A DNA stretch of 64,000 nucleotides, from contig CM057451.1 in the NCBI GenBank assembly GCA_016271365.2, positions 367,123,501 to 367,187,500 of the forward strand, given 5' to 3'. The notes beneath the pieces were generated by a model, which saw only the letters and a program-made list of their open reading frames with translations, did not search any database and was not told the DNA's origin. This DNA is from Neoceratodus forsteri (lineage: Eukaryota > Chordata > Ceratodontiformes > Ceratodontidae). How positions within the stretch are numbered: position 1 is the first letter of the stretch; the number at the start of each line of letters is the position of its first letter. The translations under genes were made by a program, and so were the position numbers. Shown piece by piece: positions 52,572 through 63,479 of the stretch.

Positions 52572-54240
52572 AGGTCAGCAGATTGTGAATCCTGGGAAGG
52601 CACAGGGGAAGGTGGACTGTCAGTGATAGCAGGAGTGGGTACAAGGGTTGCCTGGCCCAGTCTGGTGCAATCAGAATCACTTTGCAAGGTTGGGATCTGA
52701 TTTTTACTAACACCTTGAAAAGAAGAGGGAAGGCATACAGGAACTTCCCTTCCCAATCCAACAGAAGGGCATCCAGGGGGACTGAGCCCATCACTGGGGG
52801 CCTGCAGCAGAACAGTGGAAGTTGGTGGTTGTCTGGGGCTGCAAAAAGATCTATCTGAGGGGTGCCCCATCTGGCAAAGACTGTTCTCAGCACTCGGGGA
52901 TTCAGGGAACAATCGTGATGGCCCTGAGAAATCCTGCTGAGGGCATCCGCTAGGACATTGTCCTTCCCTGGCAGATGAACTGCTATTAGAGAAGTGTTCA
53001 GGGAGTAGGCCAGAGACCACAACTCATGCATTGCCCTCGGTGCACAGGGCCGACGACACCAAGTGCCCCTGCTCGTTGGATGTACCACATTGTTGTGGTA
53101 TTGTCTGTTCTGACCTGGACTACTTTGTTCTGGACAGATGCAGAAAAGCTGAAGAGCTAAAAGGACAGCTCTGAGTTCCAGCAAGCTGATGTGGAGCAGA
53201 GATTCCTGAGGGGACCACACTCCTGTGTGGAGGTCGCCAAGTGTGCCCCCTCACCCAGGAGGGAGGCATCCGTAGTGAGGGTGAGGGGGGAAATAGGAAA
53301 TGAAGGGGACTCCTGTCTTAAATTGCTCTGATCCTGCCACCACTGAAGAGCTAGGATCAGAGTTCGGGTCACAGGAACCAGTTTGGCAAGGGGGTCCCTC
53401 CTTTGGGACCAATAGGCCCTCAAATGAAACTGAATGTCTCTCATCTGGAATCTTGCTCCCTGCACTACAGCTGTGGAGGCAGCCATGTGCCCTAGAAGCT
53501 GCAAAAAGTGTCTTGCTGGTCGAGAGACCTGCAGGGTGAAAGAGGAGGCCAGGGCGATCAATCCTCTACCTTTCCAAGGGAGGAAGGCCCTGGCCAGCTT
53601 TGTGTTCAATTCCGCACTCCATGAAAGTAAGTACCTGGACTGGTTCTAGAACTGACTTTGGTAGGTTTAGCAGGAATCCCAGGGAGGTGAGAAGCTGCTG
53701 GGTGACTTGCAAGTGGGATTTCACCTGTTCTGGAGACTGTCCAGCAATGAGCCAGTCGTCCAGGTAGGGAAAACAGCAACCCCTTGCCTTCTTAAATGAG
53801 CCACTGCCACAGCTAGACATTTGTGAATACCCTTGGAGCAGAGGTAAGACCAAGGGCATTGCCCTGAACTGGTAGTGGCCTGAGGGCAGTTCGAACCTGA
53901 GGTACTTTCGGTGAGAAGGCCTGATTAAGACATGAAAATAAGCATCCTTGAGGTCAGGAGGCTAGCCAGTCCCTGGCCTCAGTGAGAACAAATCATTGCC
54001 AAAGTTAACATTTTGAACTTTGGTTTCAAAAGGTGTTTGTTCAAATACCTTAAGTCTAGGATGGCCGCATCTCTCCTATCTTTTTGGTGTAAGGAAGTAT
54101 CTGAGTACAGACCCTTGCCCTGGTGAAAGGGAGGAACCCTTTCACTGCTTTGCACTTTAACAGGGCAGAGACCTCTGCCTCCAGGGCAAGGGCCTCTAGG
54201 GGCTTGCAGATGGAAAGTGTCTGGCCCTCATCTTTGGAAA
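52516..54240 (-). pseudogene. Reverse transcriptase/RNase H of element D, broken
   Basis: The frame 53859-53566 has CCFPYLDDWLIAGQSPEQV with the catalytic box intact. Upstream reverse transcriptase motifs are present but frame-shifted (about 54130-53870). 53609-53157 covers LQVSRPARHFLQLLGHMAAS and LTTDASLLGEGAHL; the Gly-Trp-Gly of C is Gly-Glu-Gly here. 53220-52516 has LLELRAVLLALQLF, GKDNVLADALSR, WGTPQIDLFAAPDNHQLPLF and IAPDWARQPLYPLL. Frame changes are mostly single-base gaps relative to C. Confidence 0.9.
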
Positions 54241-56087
54241 ATGTTTGAAGCTGAGAACCAGACCTGGCTTACCACTTCCAGAACCCATTTGTCCAAGGTT
54301 CGGACACCCAGTTCTGACTGAAGCAAGCCAATCTGCCCCTACTGGTACAGGAGAATCGGCCCTGGGCACCCCATCAGGGTGCCTGCTTGGCAGATGCCTT
54401 AGGCTGAGGGGGTGGGGACGGCTTGCCCGCGCCCGTCTGCCTCTGCCTCTGAAAAACCCTCTGAGCATAAGCAGAGGAAGCTTGGGATTGATAAAAGGCC
54501 TGTGGAAAGGCCTGCCCCTACCTGTGGGTGTGCCTCTGTGGAGTGGCATGCGCTCCTTGGCCTGGGCACTTTTGTAGGTAGTTCTGTATTCATCCATCTT
54601 TTTCATATAGTTCTGTCTGCTCCCCAAACAGAGAATTTCCTACCACAGGAAAATCCATAGCTTTTGACTGAGTGTCCTGTGACAGATTAGTGCACCTGAG
54701 CCATGCCAACCTGGAGAAGCTACAGAAGTGGCCATGACCCTAGAGAACATCATTAACATCAACAGCAGCATGAAATTGAACTTTAGAGGCTTCAATGCCA
54801 TCAGCAGCCACCTGTTCCAATTCACTAGCCAGCTGGCCATGGGCCTGCTTGGCTAAGTGCATAACAGTATCCCATCTAGATTTCTGATATCTAGCTCCAT
54901 AAGCCATATAATTTGCCTGCCTGAGTCCCAAAGAGGCTGCCATATACTGCTTTTTTGCCATGGCATCAATCTTCCTAGAATCTTTATCAGGAGGATGTGA
55001 AGCCAGGGGAATGTTAGCCTTGTCACAGGCTGCAGCCTGTACCACTCCTACATGACTACACTGCTCAGAAAGGAAGTCTGTATCAGGGCCTGATAAGGCA
55101 TACCTCCTGTCCATCTTTTTATCGACAGGAGGCAGAGAATTTGGATTTTTTAAAATTTTCATTGTTTGCTTCCTAAATGACTTATGCAAAGGAATAGACA
55201 ATCTCCTAGACTCTGGAATATCCATCATCTCAACATAATCAGCTCCTCTTGCTCATCCACAGCCTCTTCTAAGGGAAGCTGGAGGGTTTCAGCAACTTTC
55301 TTCTTAAAAAATAAAATGAGATGGGGACTCAGACAGCATAGGGGGAGATTTCAATGGTCTGTCTGGAGAGATGTCCGGTTCAATGGGCACATCCAGACCC
55401 TCCCAGCCACATACATACTGCTCATAATCCTCCTCCCCCTCCTGTGGTTCATAAAATTCTTCAACATCATACTTCTGAACCACTGGGACCGGACGAATCA
55501 ACCTTTTACCAGCTAGTGGTGGTTCGGACGGTCCCTGAGACAGTGACTGGACAATTTGTATGGCTTTTGCTATTTCTGCAGCAGTTGGAGAGGCAATTTT
55601 GTACTCCAGACCTGCTGATTTTTGAGACTTTTTACTGGGGCTGGTTCCTCAGAACCAGCTTTCTTTGCCCGAAGTCTCGCCTGGTCAGAGGGCACTCCTG
55701 GTCCAGTGGGCACTGGACCGGCTGGCTATCTGGGTCAGCGGACTTATTGGCCTCTGTTCCCTGAGCCTGCCCAATCTTTTCCAGGGTGGCTGCAGGAAAA
55801 TTCTTGCAAATCTGGCAGTCTGACTGGAGGTGGTCAAGCCCAGACAACCAAACACATGTGGTGTGTGGGTCAGCCTTGGCAAGGCTTCCCACAAGCATCA
55901 CAGTGTTGAAACCAGTGGGCCGGTTTTCTTTTGGGTTTCTCAGACATAATGCCAGCCTAACCAAACTTGCCCTTTTAATGGCAGTGCCAGGCAAGACACC
56001 CTTATCGGTTCCTAACCGTGTCACGGGTATTTGAAAAAGCAAATTAAAAGTTCGGTTTTTAGAACCGATAAGAACCGGGAACCGCAC
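54240..56087 (-). pseudogene. gag-like gene of element D, broken
   Basis: The zinc motif region gives AKADPHTTCVWLSGLDHLQS and DCQICKNFPAATLEKI (56087-55632 frame), one frame step away from the C version. Then comes an acidic part (EEFYEPQEGEEDYEQYVCGW, 55501-55304), MDIPESRRLSIPLHKSF with QYMAASLGLRQANYMAYGAR (55228-54740), and a C-terminal basic part RGRGRRARASRPHP (54627-54196). The segments agree in order with element C. No intact frame spans the gene. Confidence 0.8.
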
Positions 56088-56280
56088 TCTAAATGTCCAT
56101 ACAATACTTTAAAGCGTCTTTTTAACCGAACGATAAATATATTTTCCACACAGACTAAAAGACCTGTACTTACGTTTACCAGATAGAGCTTTGAACCGAA
56201 ACGCGTAAAATAAACACTTTTCCGGTTTATTTAAACCGAGAATTACTTGTTTTAACCGAGAAATGAACCGAGCTGAAGGA
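55975..56280. repeat. AACCG/CGGTT motif cluster in leader of element D
   Basis: About a dozen AACCG or CGGTT words in 300 bases: atcggttcctaaccgtg, agaaccgataagaaccggga, tttaaccgaacg, ttgaaccgaaac, ccggtttatttaaaccgag and gaaccgag. The spacing differs from C only by small indels. Confidence 0.8.
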
Positions 56281-56284
56281 GAGA

Positions 56285-56484
56285 TCTCCGGAGCGACTGT
56301 TCAGTGAGGCGGAGTAAAGAATCTGACAGTTTCAGTTTGAAACTAGCCAGATAGAGCTTTCAGTAAAGCACTCGCGCTGAGAACTCCATTCATTATGGAG
56401 TTAACTCTTTCCTCTCCGGGGCAGTTCAAGTGCTGTGGCTAACTGCAAGAAGTCATAATATAGCAAGACTTCATGTTGTTTGAA
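56285..56484 (-). repeat. Right inverted terminal repeat of element D
   Basis: Reverse complement of 50829-51030, ending in cttcatgttgtttgaa as in C. Confidence 0.9.
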
Positions 56485-57129
56485 AGAACAATTACATAGG
56501 TTAAGATGGTACAGCGAACAGTACATTGGAAAATAAAAATAAGTGCAAGTGCGAAATACACAAAATTTCAGGCTGGTGGGAGTAAATGTTCAGTACAGTT
56601 CAACATAACAGATCCAACTGGCAAAGGTACAGAGAGTTTGGGACACACAACACATTAAATCACCCAGTGGGGCAGTTACACATGGCATCAGCCAACAACA
56701 CTGCTTTATAGTGAGATCTGAAGGTTAGGTGCGAGTCTAGCGAGTGGAGGGAAGCAGGCAGATTGTTCCAAAGTTTGGAAGCGGTCAATGATATTGTAAG
56801 GCTTTACTGCCCAGGCAGGTGGAAACCCTGGAAATTTCCAATGGTTGGACGGTGGCGTGCCGGAGGCTGTGGGGATTGATTTTCTGCTTGGGCAAGGGGA
56901 AGAAAGGTGATAGGTTTCTACTTCTGATGGCACTATCAATGATGCATCTGAGGAAGCAGTTGTTTCTGGCCTGAAGGGGCAGCCAGCCCAAGGACTGATA
57001 TACGAAGCAATGGTGGGTGGAATAGGGCACCAGTAGCACACACCTGCAGATGCTACTGTAGGTGGTATTGTTATTGAGGGATCCCTTAAAAAGAAACAAC
57101 ATTATTAAGGTGATTACTTTTTCTTCTAA

Positions 57130-57816
57130 CCCCAGGAATTCCTCACTTCATGTTTACACTTCAGCAGACTTCATTGCAGTACCTTGGGAGCCTGGGTCCA
57201 GAATCTAATTAAGAAAAAGGTTCCCCAAGAACACAGTTCCAAAGCTGGCATCCCCTTCTGGACTGCATGTCCAAATAGTAGTGTTCTGTGAAGGTGTATA
57301 CTGTGTTCCAGGTAGCTGGTTTGCAAATGTCAGATAATAAGATGCCTCCTGTAGATGCCACAAAGACAGAGGTACCCTTGTAAAATGTTCCCTTAAGCCT
57401 CCTGGTGGCTATTTCACAGCGTTTTCATATCAGAACTGACTGCACAAGACTATCCAGCGAGAGACAGATCTCTTTGTAGGTGGTCGGCCTTTGCCAACTT
57501 CACCATAGGTAACAAAAACATGGGTGCTCTGAGACCTGACATCTTTTGTCTCGTCAGTGGAGATATGCAGGACTCACTTTAGGTCCAGGTTATTCAACTT
57601 TTGTTCACCTGGACTGAAGTGTTCTGGATAGAGTACAGGAACGATCACATATTGATTCAGGTGGAATTCAGACACCACTTTAGGTAGGAATTTCCTGTTG
57701 CTTTTAAGGACTACCTTATCCCAGTGAGGGATGCTGTGAAGCTTCCTACGTTGGCTTTCTAGAACTGTGACAAATCTGAAGAGTACCTCTCTAACAGTGA
57801 CAAAATTACGACCCAA
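57130..57816 (-). pseudogene. Tyrosine recombinase fragment of element G
   Basis: The frame 57816-57574 has KVVLKSNRKFLPKVVSEFHL with NQY, the segment that precedes the HxxR pair in B, C, D and F. Decayed frames to the left give ICKPATWNTVYTFTEHYYLD (about 57330-57240), which includes the nucleophile region, with the catalytic Tyr surrounded by HYY. The Arg-containing N-terminal catalytic block is not seen. Too diverged from D to be the same family. Confidence 0.75.
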
Positions 57817-58039
57817 AAGGTATTCAGCTGAATTCAGCAGGCACTGGCCCTAGACCCCCCACAGGAACTGTGTAGGTCATGCTCCAAATAGTACCCAATA
57901 GTATGCCTCGTAGTGTACTTTACTACTCTCCCAAGTTTGATGATGATTTCTCCTAATGGTGAGAATATTACAGGCCAGAGATATATACTGTAATGTACTA
58001 TATCTGACTCCACCCATAGGTCATGTGCCCTGGAGGTCA

Positions 58040-58320
58040 CATTCCAAAAACAAACATGGTTCTTCGTTAGCCTCTAATTCGGTTGCAATTTAAGATGAGT
58101 CACCTTATACCTTAAAGCCCAAAGAGTACTTGCCCATAACCTGGACATGTGCAACAAAGCCTCCACCCACATCATAGAAGCCCTTTAGGTCACAGCCTGT
58201 GCTTTGTCAGATATCATGCTTGCCCAGTAGGCACCAGATAGAAGATGATTGAACTTATAGTCAGGGAGCATTGTCTAAGTACAGTTTGTTACGCAGTACT
58301 CCTTGTGGCAGAAAACTAAA
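58040..58320. other. Unassigned stretch between elements G and H
   Basis: No gene recognised. It may be the remainder of element G or a small unrelated insertion. Confidence 0.35.
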
Positions 58321-60285
58321 AATTACATACTTATAGTAATCATTTATCTTCCAGAATATCTTCACCATTGATTCAGGCACTAGGACCCTGCAGGAGCTTT
58401 TTTTCTGAAGCAAGGGAGCCAACATTAGCCACTGATGTCACCCAAGTACCTCGCGTGGTGCCACACTTGCTAGCCAATAACTGTCGTCTGCTTCCTCACA
58501 CTCCTTGGTTCTGTTCGCCAGCACAGAAACAAAGTGGATAGAAACAAGAGAGTACTCTATACTTTCTAGCCCAAAGGAACAGTAAAAGGATACAGGAAAT
58601 AAAATAGACAACCAGTCAGAACTGCACTACCAACTTAAGAGACTAGGGTTGAGCCTACCAAGTGGCACAAGGGTAGTGTGTCTAAAAATTGCCAGAGCCT
58701 CTTACCACTAGCCAGACAGAGTGTGGATAGTGATAGGTAAAAAGATGGGGCAGAGCCTCGAATAGATGACTCTGGCAGAAGCAGCAAAATTGGAAATCCC
58801 TACTGGGACCCCATTACTAATGAAAATGTCAAAAATGGGAATGATGACATCTAGACACCCAAAAGTAATAACTCCATGCTGCTGGACAGAACTTCCGTAA
58901 ACTCAAGAGTAAAACCACAACCCTCTTTTCTGTATGACAGATGGGAGAAAATTAGAGATGAAGAACATAGGAGGTGCAGGACTAGCAGACCTAGGGAGGC
59001 AAGATGCAGTTATCTCCTCTAACATGTTCCAGGCATAGTGGGAGAAGCAGCTCAAAGCTCAGACAGAAGTGACAAGGAATACCAACAAAAAATTTCACCA
59101 TGTACAGAAGAACATGCCTTGCTTCTCCCTGCAACAAAAGGGATGTACCTTGTGTGAAGCTAGTACAATGATCCAAAAACAAAGTGCACAGCACCTCTTC
59201 AGAGACAGAGTATCTGCTCAGAGCAAGAGGATAAAGAAAAACATTCCAGAGGAAAAAAAAACAAAGTGCTGTTTTTCCTATATATTTTTTGGCTGGTATG
59301 GAGACCACAAGTGACCCCCACTCCCTTTTGTTTGATTTTGGTGAGGGAGTCAATGAAGTAACCAACCCTCTTTTTTTGTTGTTAAACGAGAACAGGCACC
59401 AGAAGGACCATGGCAGAGGAGACATGCAGACTGATCTGCTGTCATTCCCACAGGGTGAACTACCAGAGGCCCTGGATCTCAGTGAAGCTGGGGATGGCGG
59501 GCAGGCATCTAAGTAAATGGTGGAGATATTCTGGAAGATCAACAATTACGTTATGTAATTTTCATATCTTCCAAGAATCAATCTTAACCATTGCTTCATA
59601 CTAATGGGTCAGAGTATCAAACGTCCCAAAAAAGGGAGAATCTGTCTCATGCTGAGGGTAACAAATACCCTCAGCCCTCTGCGTGGGGGAGAACACATAA
59701 GGGGAGGGACTCCTTAAGGGTCTGGCAAGTCCTGAGACCGGTCTAGGTCAGATGAATGAGGGAGAGAGCGTGCCCCAATAGCTCCAGCCTGACTGTACGG
59801 GAGAAGAAGAGAGCCCCTTGGAACTGAAGTTAAGCACCTTTTGCAGGGCCATAGGTAACAGTCATGAGAGACAAAGCCACACCGTCCACCACATACAGAC
59901 TCCAGTTCCCTCCAGCCTGGAGGTTACCTCACTGAGCCGTACAATACCCTTGACTGGTGCCTCGCCAACTCCAGGCCCCTTGGCAGAAGGGCAGATGGCC
60001 TGCCCAACTAACTCAGAGAGTGGCACGGCAGCTAGGTCCTAACCTAGTTGCGCCCACAGGTGCTTGTTGTAAGCTTCCTGGTGTGCCCAGTATGCAGTAA
60101 TGCACATCGGGGATCTAACGTAAATACCCTCCTGCCTAAAACACCTGCCTGAGCAGAAATAGCTTCAGCAGGTCGGTTGTGCACTGGGCAACAAAGCCCC
60201 GTTGGGGTCTGCATAACCTCAATCCCCAAGGTGAGGTGAAGCACGGTACCTGCAGAGCAAAATGGTGTGCAATACTGCTGCTGGA
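58321..60285 (-). mobile_element. DIRS-like fragment H, related to element A
   Basis: The left tip aattacatacttatagtaat (58321) resembles the left tip of A (aattatgtacttactgtaat). The ICR at 59522-59600 (gatattctggaagatcaaca, then gtaattttcatatcttcc) fuses its reverse complement with a second end. The distance from tip to ICR is 1.2 kb against 0.4 kb in A. No reverse transcriptase, recombinase or gag is recognisable. The 5' part is lost or lies beyond the CR1 that starts near 60286. Open frames of up to 184 codons (59545-58991, minus) have no family signature. Confidence 0.55.
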
Positions 60286-62743
60286 CATCCAGTGGGTCCA
60301 GACTGGAGAAGGGCTCATGTGATCCCGCTCCACAAGAGTGGTAGCAGGAAGGAGGCAGGGAATTACAGACCAGTCAGTCTTACCTCAGTAGTGGGCTAGA
60401 TTATGGAGACACTCCTTAAGGAAAGGATAGTGCAACACCTGGAATCCATAGGAGCACAGGTTCCAAGACAGTATGGGTTTACAAAAAGGAAGGTCCTGTC
60501 AAACTAATCTCATAGATTTCTTTGACTGGGTAACCAGAGTGGTGGACCAAGAGGGAGCAGTTGATGTCTACCTTGACTTCAGCAAAGCTTTCGATACTGT
60601 TGCACATAGAAGATAGGTTAATAAGCTGGGTAGGCTCGGGGTGGGTCAGAAGTTGGTCAACCGGGTGGCAAACTGATGGGCAGAAAACAGAGAGTGGTGA
60701 AAGAACTCTTAAAACTGAAGGTGGACAAAGCAATGGGGCCTGATGGGATTCATCCCAGAATTCTGAAAGAACTAAGGGTAGAACTAGTGACACCACTGAC
60801 TACCCTCTTTAACAAATCATGGGAGGATGGGGTGGTACCTGAAAACTGGAGGAGGGCAGATGTGAGTCCCCTTCACAAAAAGTGGGAGCAAGGCAGAAGC
60901 AGGAAACTACAGACCTGATAGTTTAACCTCAGTGGTAGGGAAAATGATGGAATCGCTTCTGAAGGAAAGAACTCTCGAGTATCTAGAGGCCAGAGGGGCA
61001 CAGGACCCAAGGCAGCATGGATTCACAGCAGGAAGGTCATGCCAGACAAATCTGATAGATTTCTTTGACTGCGTGACCAAAGTAGTAGATCAGGGAGGGG
61101 CTGTGGACATGGCCTACCTAGACTTTAGCAAGGCATTTGACACAGTCCCACACAAAAGATTAATATACAAGTTAGCCAGCCTGGGAGTGGGTCCCAAGAT
61201 GACAGCCTGGGTAAGGGTGGCTGGAGAATAGGACACAGAGGTAATAGTAAATGGAGTCCACTCTGAAGAAAGGGGTTACTAGTGGGGTACCGCAAGGTTC
61301 GAGTATTAGGACGAGTCCTCTTCAGCGTCTTTATAAGCGACATTGCAGAGGACTGGAAGGAAAAGTATGTCTCTTTGCAGATGACACAAAGATCTGCAAC
61401 AGAGTTGATGCACAAGGTGAGGTGGAAAGGATGAGAAGGGACTTGGCAAGGTTAGGGAATGGTCAAATGTGCAGCTTAGAATCAATGCTGAAGTGCAAGG
61501 TAATGCACCTGGGAAACAAAACCCAGGGGAAGAGTACACAATGGGGGAGATACTAACAACAACAAAATGGAAAGGGACCTGGGGTAGCCATATCAGATGA
61601 CCTAAAGGTGGGCAAGCGATGTGAGAGGGCAGCAAGGAGGGCTGGGGGATACTGGGATGCATAGGGAGAGGCATCAATAGTAGAAAACAGGGAAGTTATT
61701 ATCCCTCTGTACAGACAGCTGGTCAGACCCCATCAGGAGTACTGCATGCAGTTCTGGAGACCCAATCTCCATAAAGACAGACAGGATGGAAGCTGTCCAG
61801 AGGAGGGCAACTAAAATGGTGCAGGGTCTGCACCGGAAGACATATGAAGAGACTTAGGAGCTTAATATGTATAGCCTCGGGAAAAGGAGGGAGAGGGGAC
61901 ATGATAGAAACTTTCAAGTACCTCAAGGAATCAAAAAGTCCAAGGGTAACATCTTTCAAAAAAGAGGTGTTAAAGACAAGGGGCACAATTTGAAGATGGG
62001 GGAAAGCGGCTCAGAGGTAATTAAGAAGTATTTTTCACAGAGGGTTGTGGATGCTTGGAGCAGCCTTCTGGAGGAGGTTGTGGAGTCAAAAACAGTGGTG
62101 GAATTCAAGCATGCATGGGACAGTCATAAAGGCAATTCTAGGGGGTGGGGTAGGAAGAAGTAGGCTGCTGGTTAACTAGGATCTACGGCTTATCCATTAG
62201 GTAGGGAAATGGGCAGACTGGGTGGGCAAAGCGGTCCTTATCTCCGTCAAATTCTATGTTCTATGTCTATGTGGTAAACGGTATACAGTCGGAAGAGATG
62301 CAAGTAACAAGTGGGGTACCTCAGGGAGCAGTCCTGGGGCCAGTCCTCTTCAATATCATCATCAGTGACATTACAGATGGACTGGAGGGTAAGGTTTGTC
62401 TATTTGCAGATGACACCAAGATCTGCAACTGAGTAGATGATCCAGATGGGGTGGGCAGAATGAGAAGAAATCTGGATAAACTAGCAAAATGGTCGGAAGA
62501 GTGGCAACTGGGGTTTAATGCAAAGAAGTGCAAAATCATGCACACAGGGAAAAGAAACCCTGAAGCCACTTATAGGCTGGGAGGGGAGTTACTGGCAGTC
62601 ACAAGGGAAGAGAGAGACTTGAGCATCATCATCACTGATGACCTGAAATCATCCAAGTAGACCACTAAATTAGTAGGTAAGGCTAGGGGGATGTTAGGGT
62701 GTATTAGTAGGGGTATCACAAGTCATAAGAGGGAGGTAATAGA
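60286..62743 (+). mobile_element. CR1 LINE split by another CR1 (CR1-x)
   Basis: Left part 60286-60668: RT words IPLHKSGSRKEAGNYRPVSL, YGFTKR and LDFSKAFDTV across frames. It stops at agagtggt (about 60696 at the latest), where CR1-y copy 2 begins. The right part resumes near 62275 with MQVTSGVPQGAVLGPVLFNI, ISDITDGLEGKVCLFADDTK (catalytic box intact) and LAKWSEEWQLGFNAKKCKIM, and runs to SHKREVI near 62743, where an E-type DIRS end starts. The two parts join in register at the reverse transcriptase. Subfamily distinct from CR1-y. Confidence 0.85.
60669..62275 (+). mobile_element. CR1 LINE, 5'-truncated (CR1-y copy 2) inside CR1-x
   Basis: Nearly the same as 48480-50062. The frame 60676-60918 has LLKLKVDKAMGPDGIHPRIL and WEDGVVPENWRRADVSPLHK. 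The frame 60932-61231 has MMESLLKERTLEYLEARGAQ and AYLDFSKAFDTVPHKRLIYK. The frame 61251-61556 has KVCLFADDTKICNRVDAQGE. The frame 61867-62163 has the end VVDAWSSLLEEVVESKTVVE. The 3' UTR closes with aaattctatgttctatg near 62260. It is shorter at the 5' end than copy 1. Differences from copy 1 are dominated by single-base gaps. Confidence 0.92.
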
Positions 62744-62994
62744 TACAGGTTACTCACCTGTAACAGGAGTTCTAGGAATGGTATATGTTGTTCATCAACA
62801 CTTACTGGCAGAATCCTTGCCGCTTTAAATCTTGCCGGAAGGTCTTCAAGCTGGCTCCTCCCACCCACCCAGGTGGTAAAACTCTCAACTCCGCCCCATG
62901 AGGCCAGATCTAGCCCACTGGAAGCCAGGTTGTGCGTCGAAGGCGGGGAGGTCGGGTGGGCTGTGTGGATGAACAATATATACCAGTCCTAGAA
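62744..62994 (-). mobile_element. E-type DIRS 3' end, interrupted by element F
   Basis: It starts with acaggttactcacctgtaac, as does the left tip of element E. The end gatgaacaatatataccagt, then cctagaa (62968-62994), is the reverse complement of the tip part ttctaggaatggtatatg, then ttgttcatc (62769-62795). That is what an ICR half should look like. I infer that element F inserted into the ICR of this copy and that the rest lies beyond the window. Confidence 0.65.
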
Positions 62995-63163
62995 AGTACA
63001 GTTACGTAAGAACTTCCCGTAACAGTAGATCTTGAGGAGGCTCTTGCAGTGATGATACATATAGGACTGGCCGGCCGGTGGCTGGACCCCAAGGAAAAAT
63101 TTCTAGCTAGCAGTCCTGGCGAGGACGCCCCACGATCAGGTGACCGGCGTCATCTGACGTCGG

Positions 63164-63170
63164 TATAAAG
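63164..63170 (+). promoter_or_regulatory. TATA box candidate in terminal repeat of element F
   Basis: tataaag, preceded by ctgacgtcgg (63154-63163) and gcgtcatc, followed by the GC-rich ggcggtcccg. The same order (CRE-like word, TATA, GC-rich) is found in the left repeat of B at 17073-17106. Because terminal repeats are inverted, one copy would drive gag and the other would read antisense. Confidence 0.5.
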
Positions 63171-63296
63171 GGCGGTCCCGACACCCGCCTTCCAGTTCTT
63201 TCCGCCACAGGCCCGGACGAGAGAGAAGCAGATGTTTCCATTCCTGGAAAAGGAGCTGAAAAAGCCTAGGGGGATGGAGCGGGAAGGTATTACCTA

Positions 63297-63385
63297 CTGC
63301 AAGAGCCTCTCTCGAAGATCTACTGTTACGGTAAGTTCTTACATAACTGTACTATCTTACTTCGAGGGGCTCTTGCAGTAGGTAA
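63297..63385. repeat. Internal complementary region of element F
   Basis: gcaagagcctctctcgaaga, then tctactgttacggtaagttc and ttacataactgtact, is the reverse complement of the left tip. atcttacttcgaggggctct, then tgcagtagg, matches the right tip of B. The junction gtact/atctta gives the end points of this family. Confidence 0.88.
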
Positions 63386-63479
63386 TTACATATAGGACTG
63401 AATCCCAAGCAGTCTGGAACAAATAAAAGGCACCGAGAGGAGGAAACTACTCCAGAAGATAGCAGTAGCCGTGCAAGCC

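Larger units (their letters stand above)
50829..56484 (-). mobile_element. DIRS-like retrotransposon D, full length but decayed
   Basis: A close relative of C with the same gene order. Inverted terminal repeats at 50829-51030 and 56285-56484, ICR at 51340-51435. The tips gaaaaaatt (left) and gttgtttgaa (right) match the ICR junction. It carries the AACCG-rich leader (55975-56280). Many single-base losses relative to C break gag and reverse transcriptase, while most of the catalytic half of the recombinase is one 197-codon frame. It sits in LINE-3, so it is the youngest layer of this nest. Confidence 0.92.
50717..57062 (-). mobile_element. Rex1/L2-like LINE 3' part, split by element D (LINE-3 of 3)
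   Basis: The 3' end is at 50717-50828 (AAATA-type tail, accggctaaatgcac, ttttcaggcatgacccg), the same layout as LINE-1 and LINE-2. Beyond element D, 56485-57062 continues it. Minus-strand frames give QSLGWLPLQARNNCFLRCII and LKNKINPHSLR-like C-terminal ORF2 wording (57102-56785), then FGTICLPPLARLAPNLQ (56760-56706), typical for the end of this LINE type. It is inserted between the left repeat and the ICR of element G. Confidence 0.7.
50281..58100 (-). mobile_element. DIRS-like element G, split by nested insertions
   Basis: The left terminal repeat starts at 50281 (agaagaaaagaattactcac) and runs to about 50510. The ICR (57068-57150) carries its reverse complement (gagggatccctt, acaacattattaaggtgatt) fused to the other end. 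The recombinase follows to about 57816. Between 50717 and 57062 lies a LINE which itself contains element D. The 5' part (gag, reverse transcriptase) is not seen; the copy fades out near 58100, where unassigned sequence begins. The family is distinct from C and D but shares the gttgtttcttct motif. Confidence 0.75.

Noticed and set aside
58991..59545. 184-codon open frame on the minus strand in fragment H
   Set aside because: No recognisable domain, and a plus-strand frame overlaps it. Hydrophobic stretches derive from AG/CT-rich runs. Not enough to call a gene.
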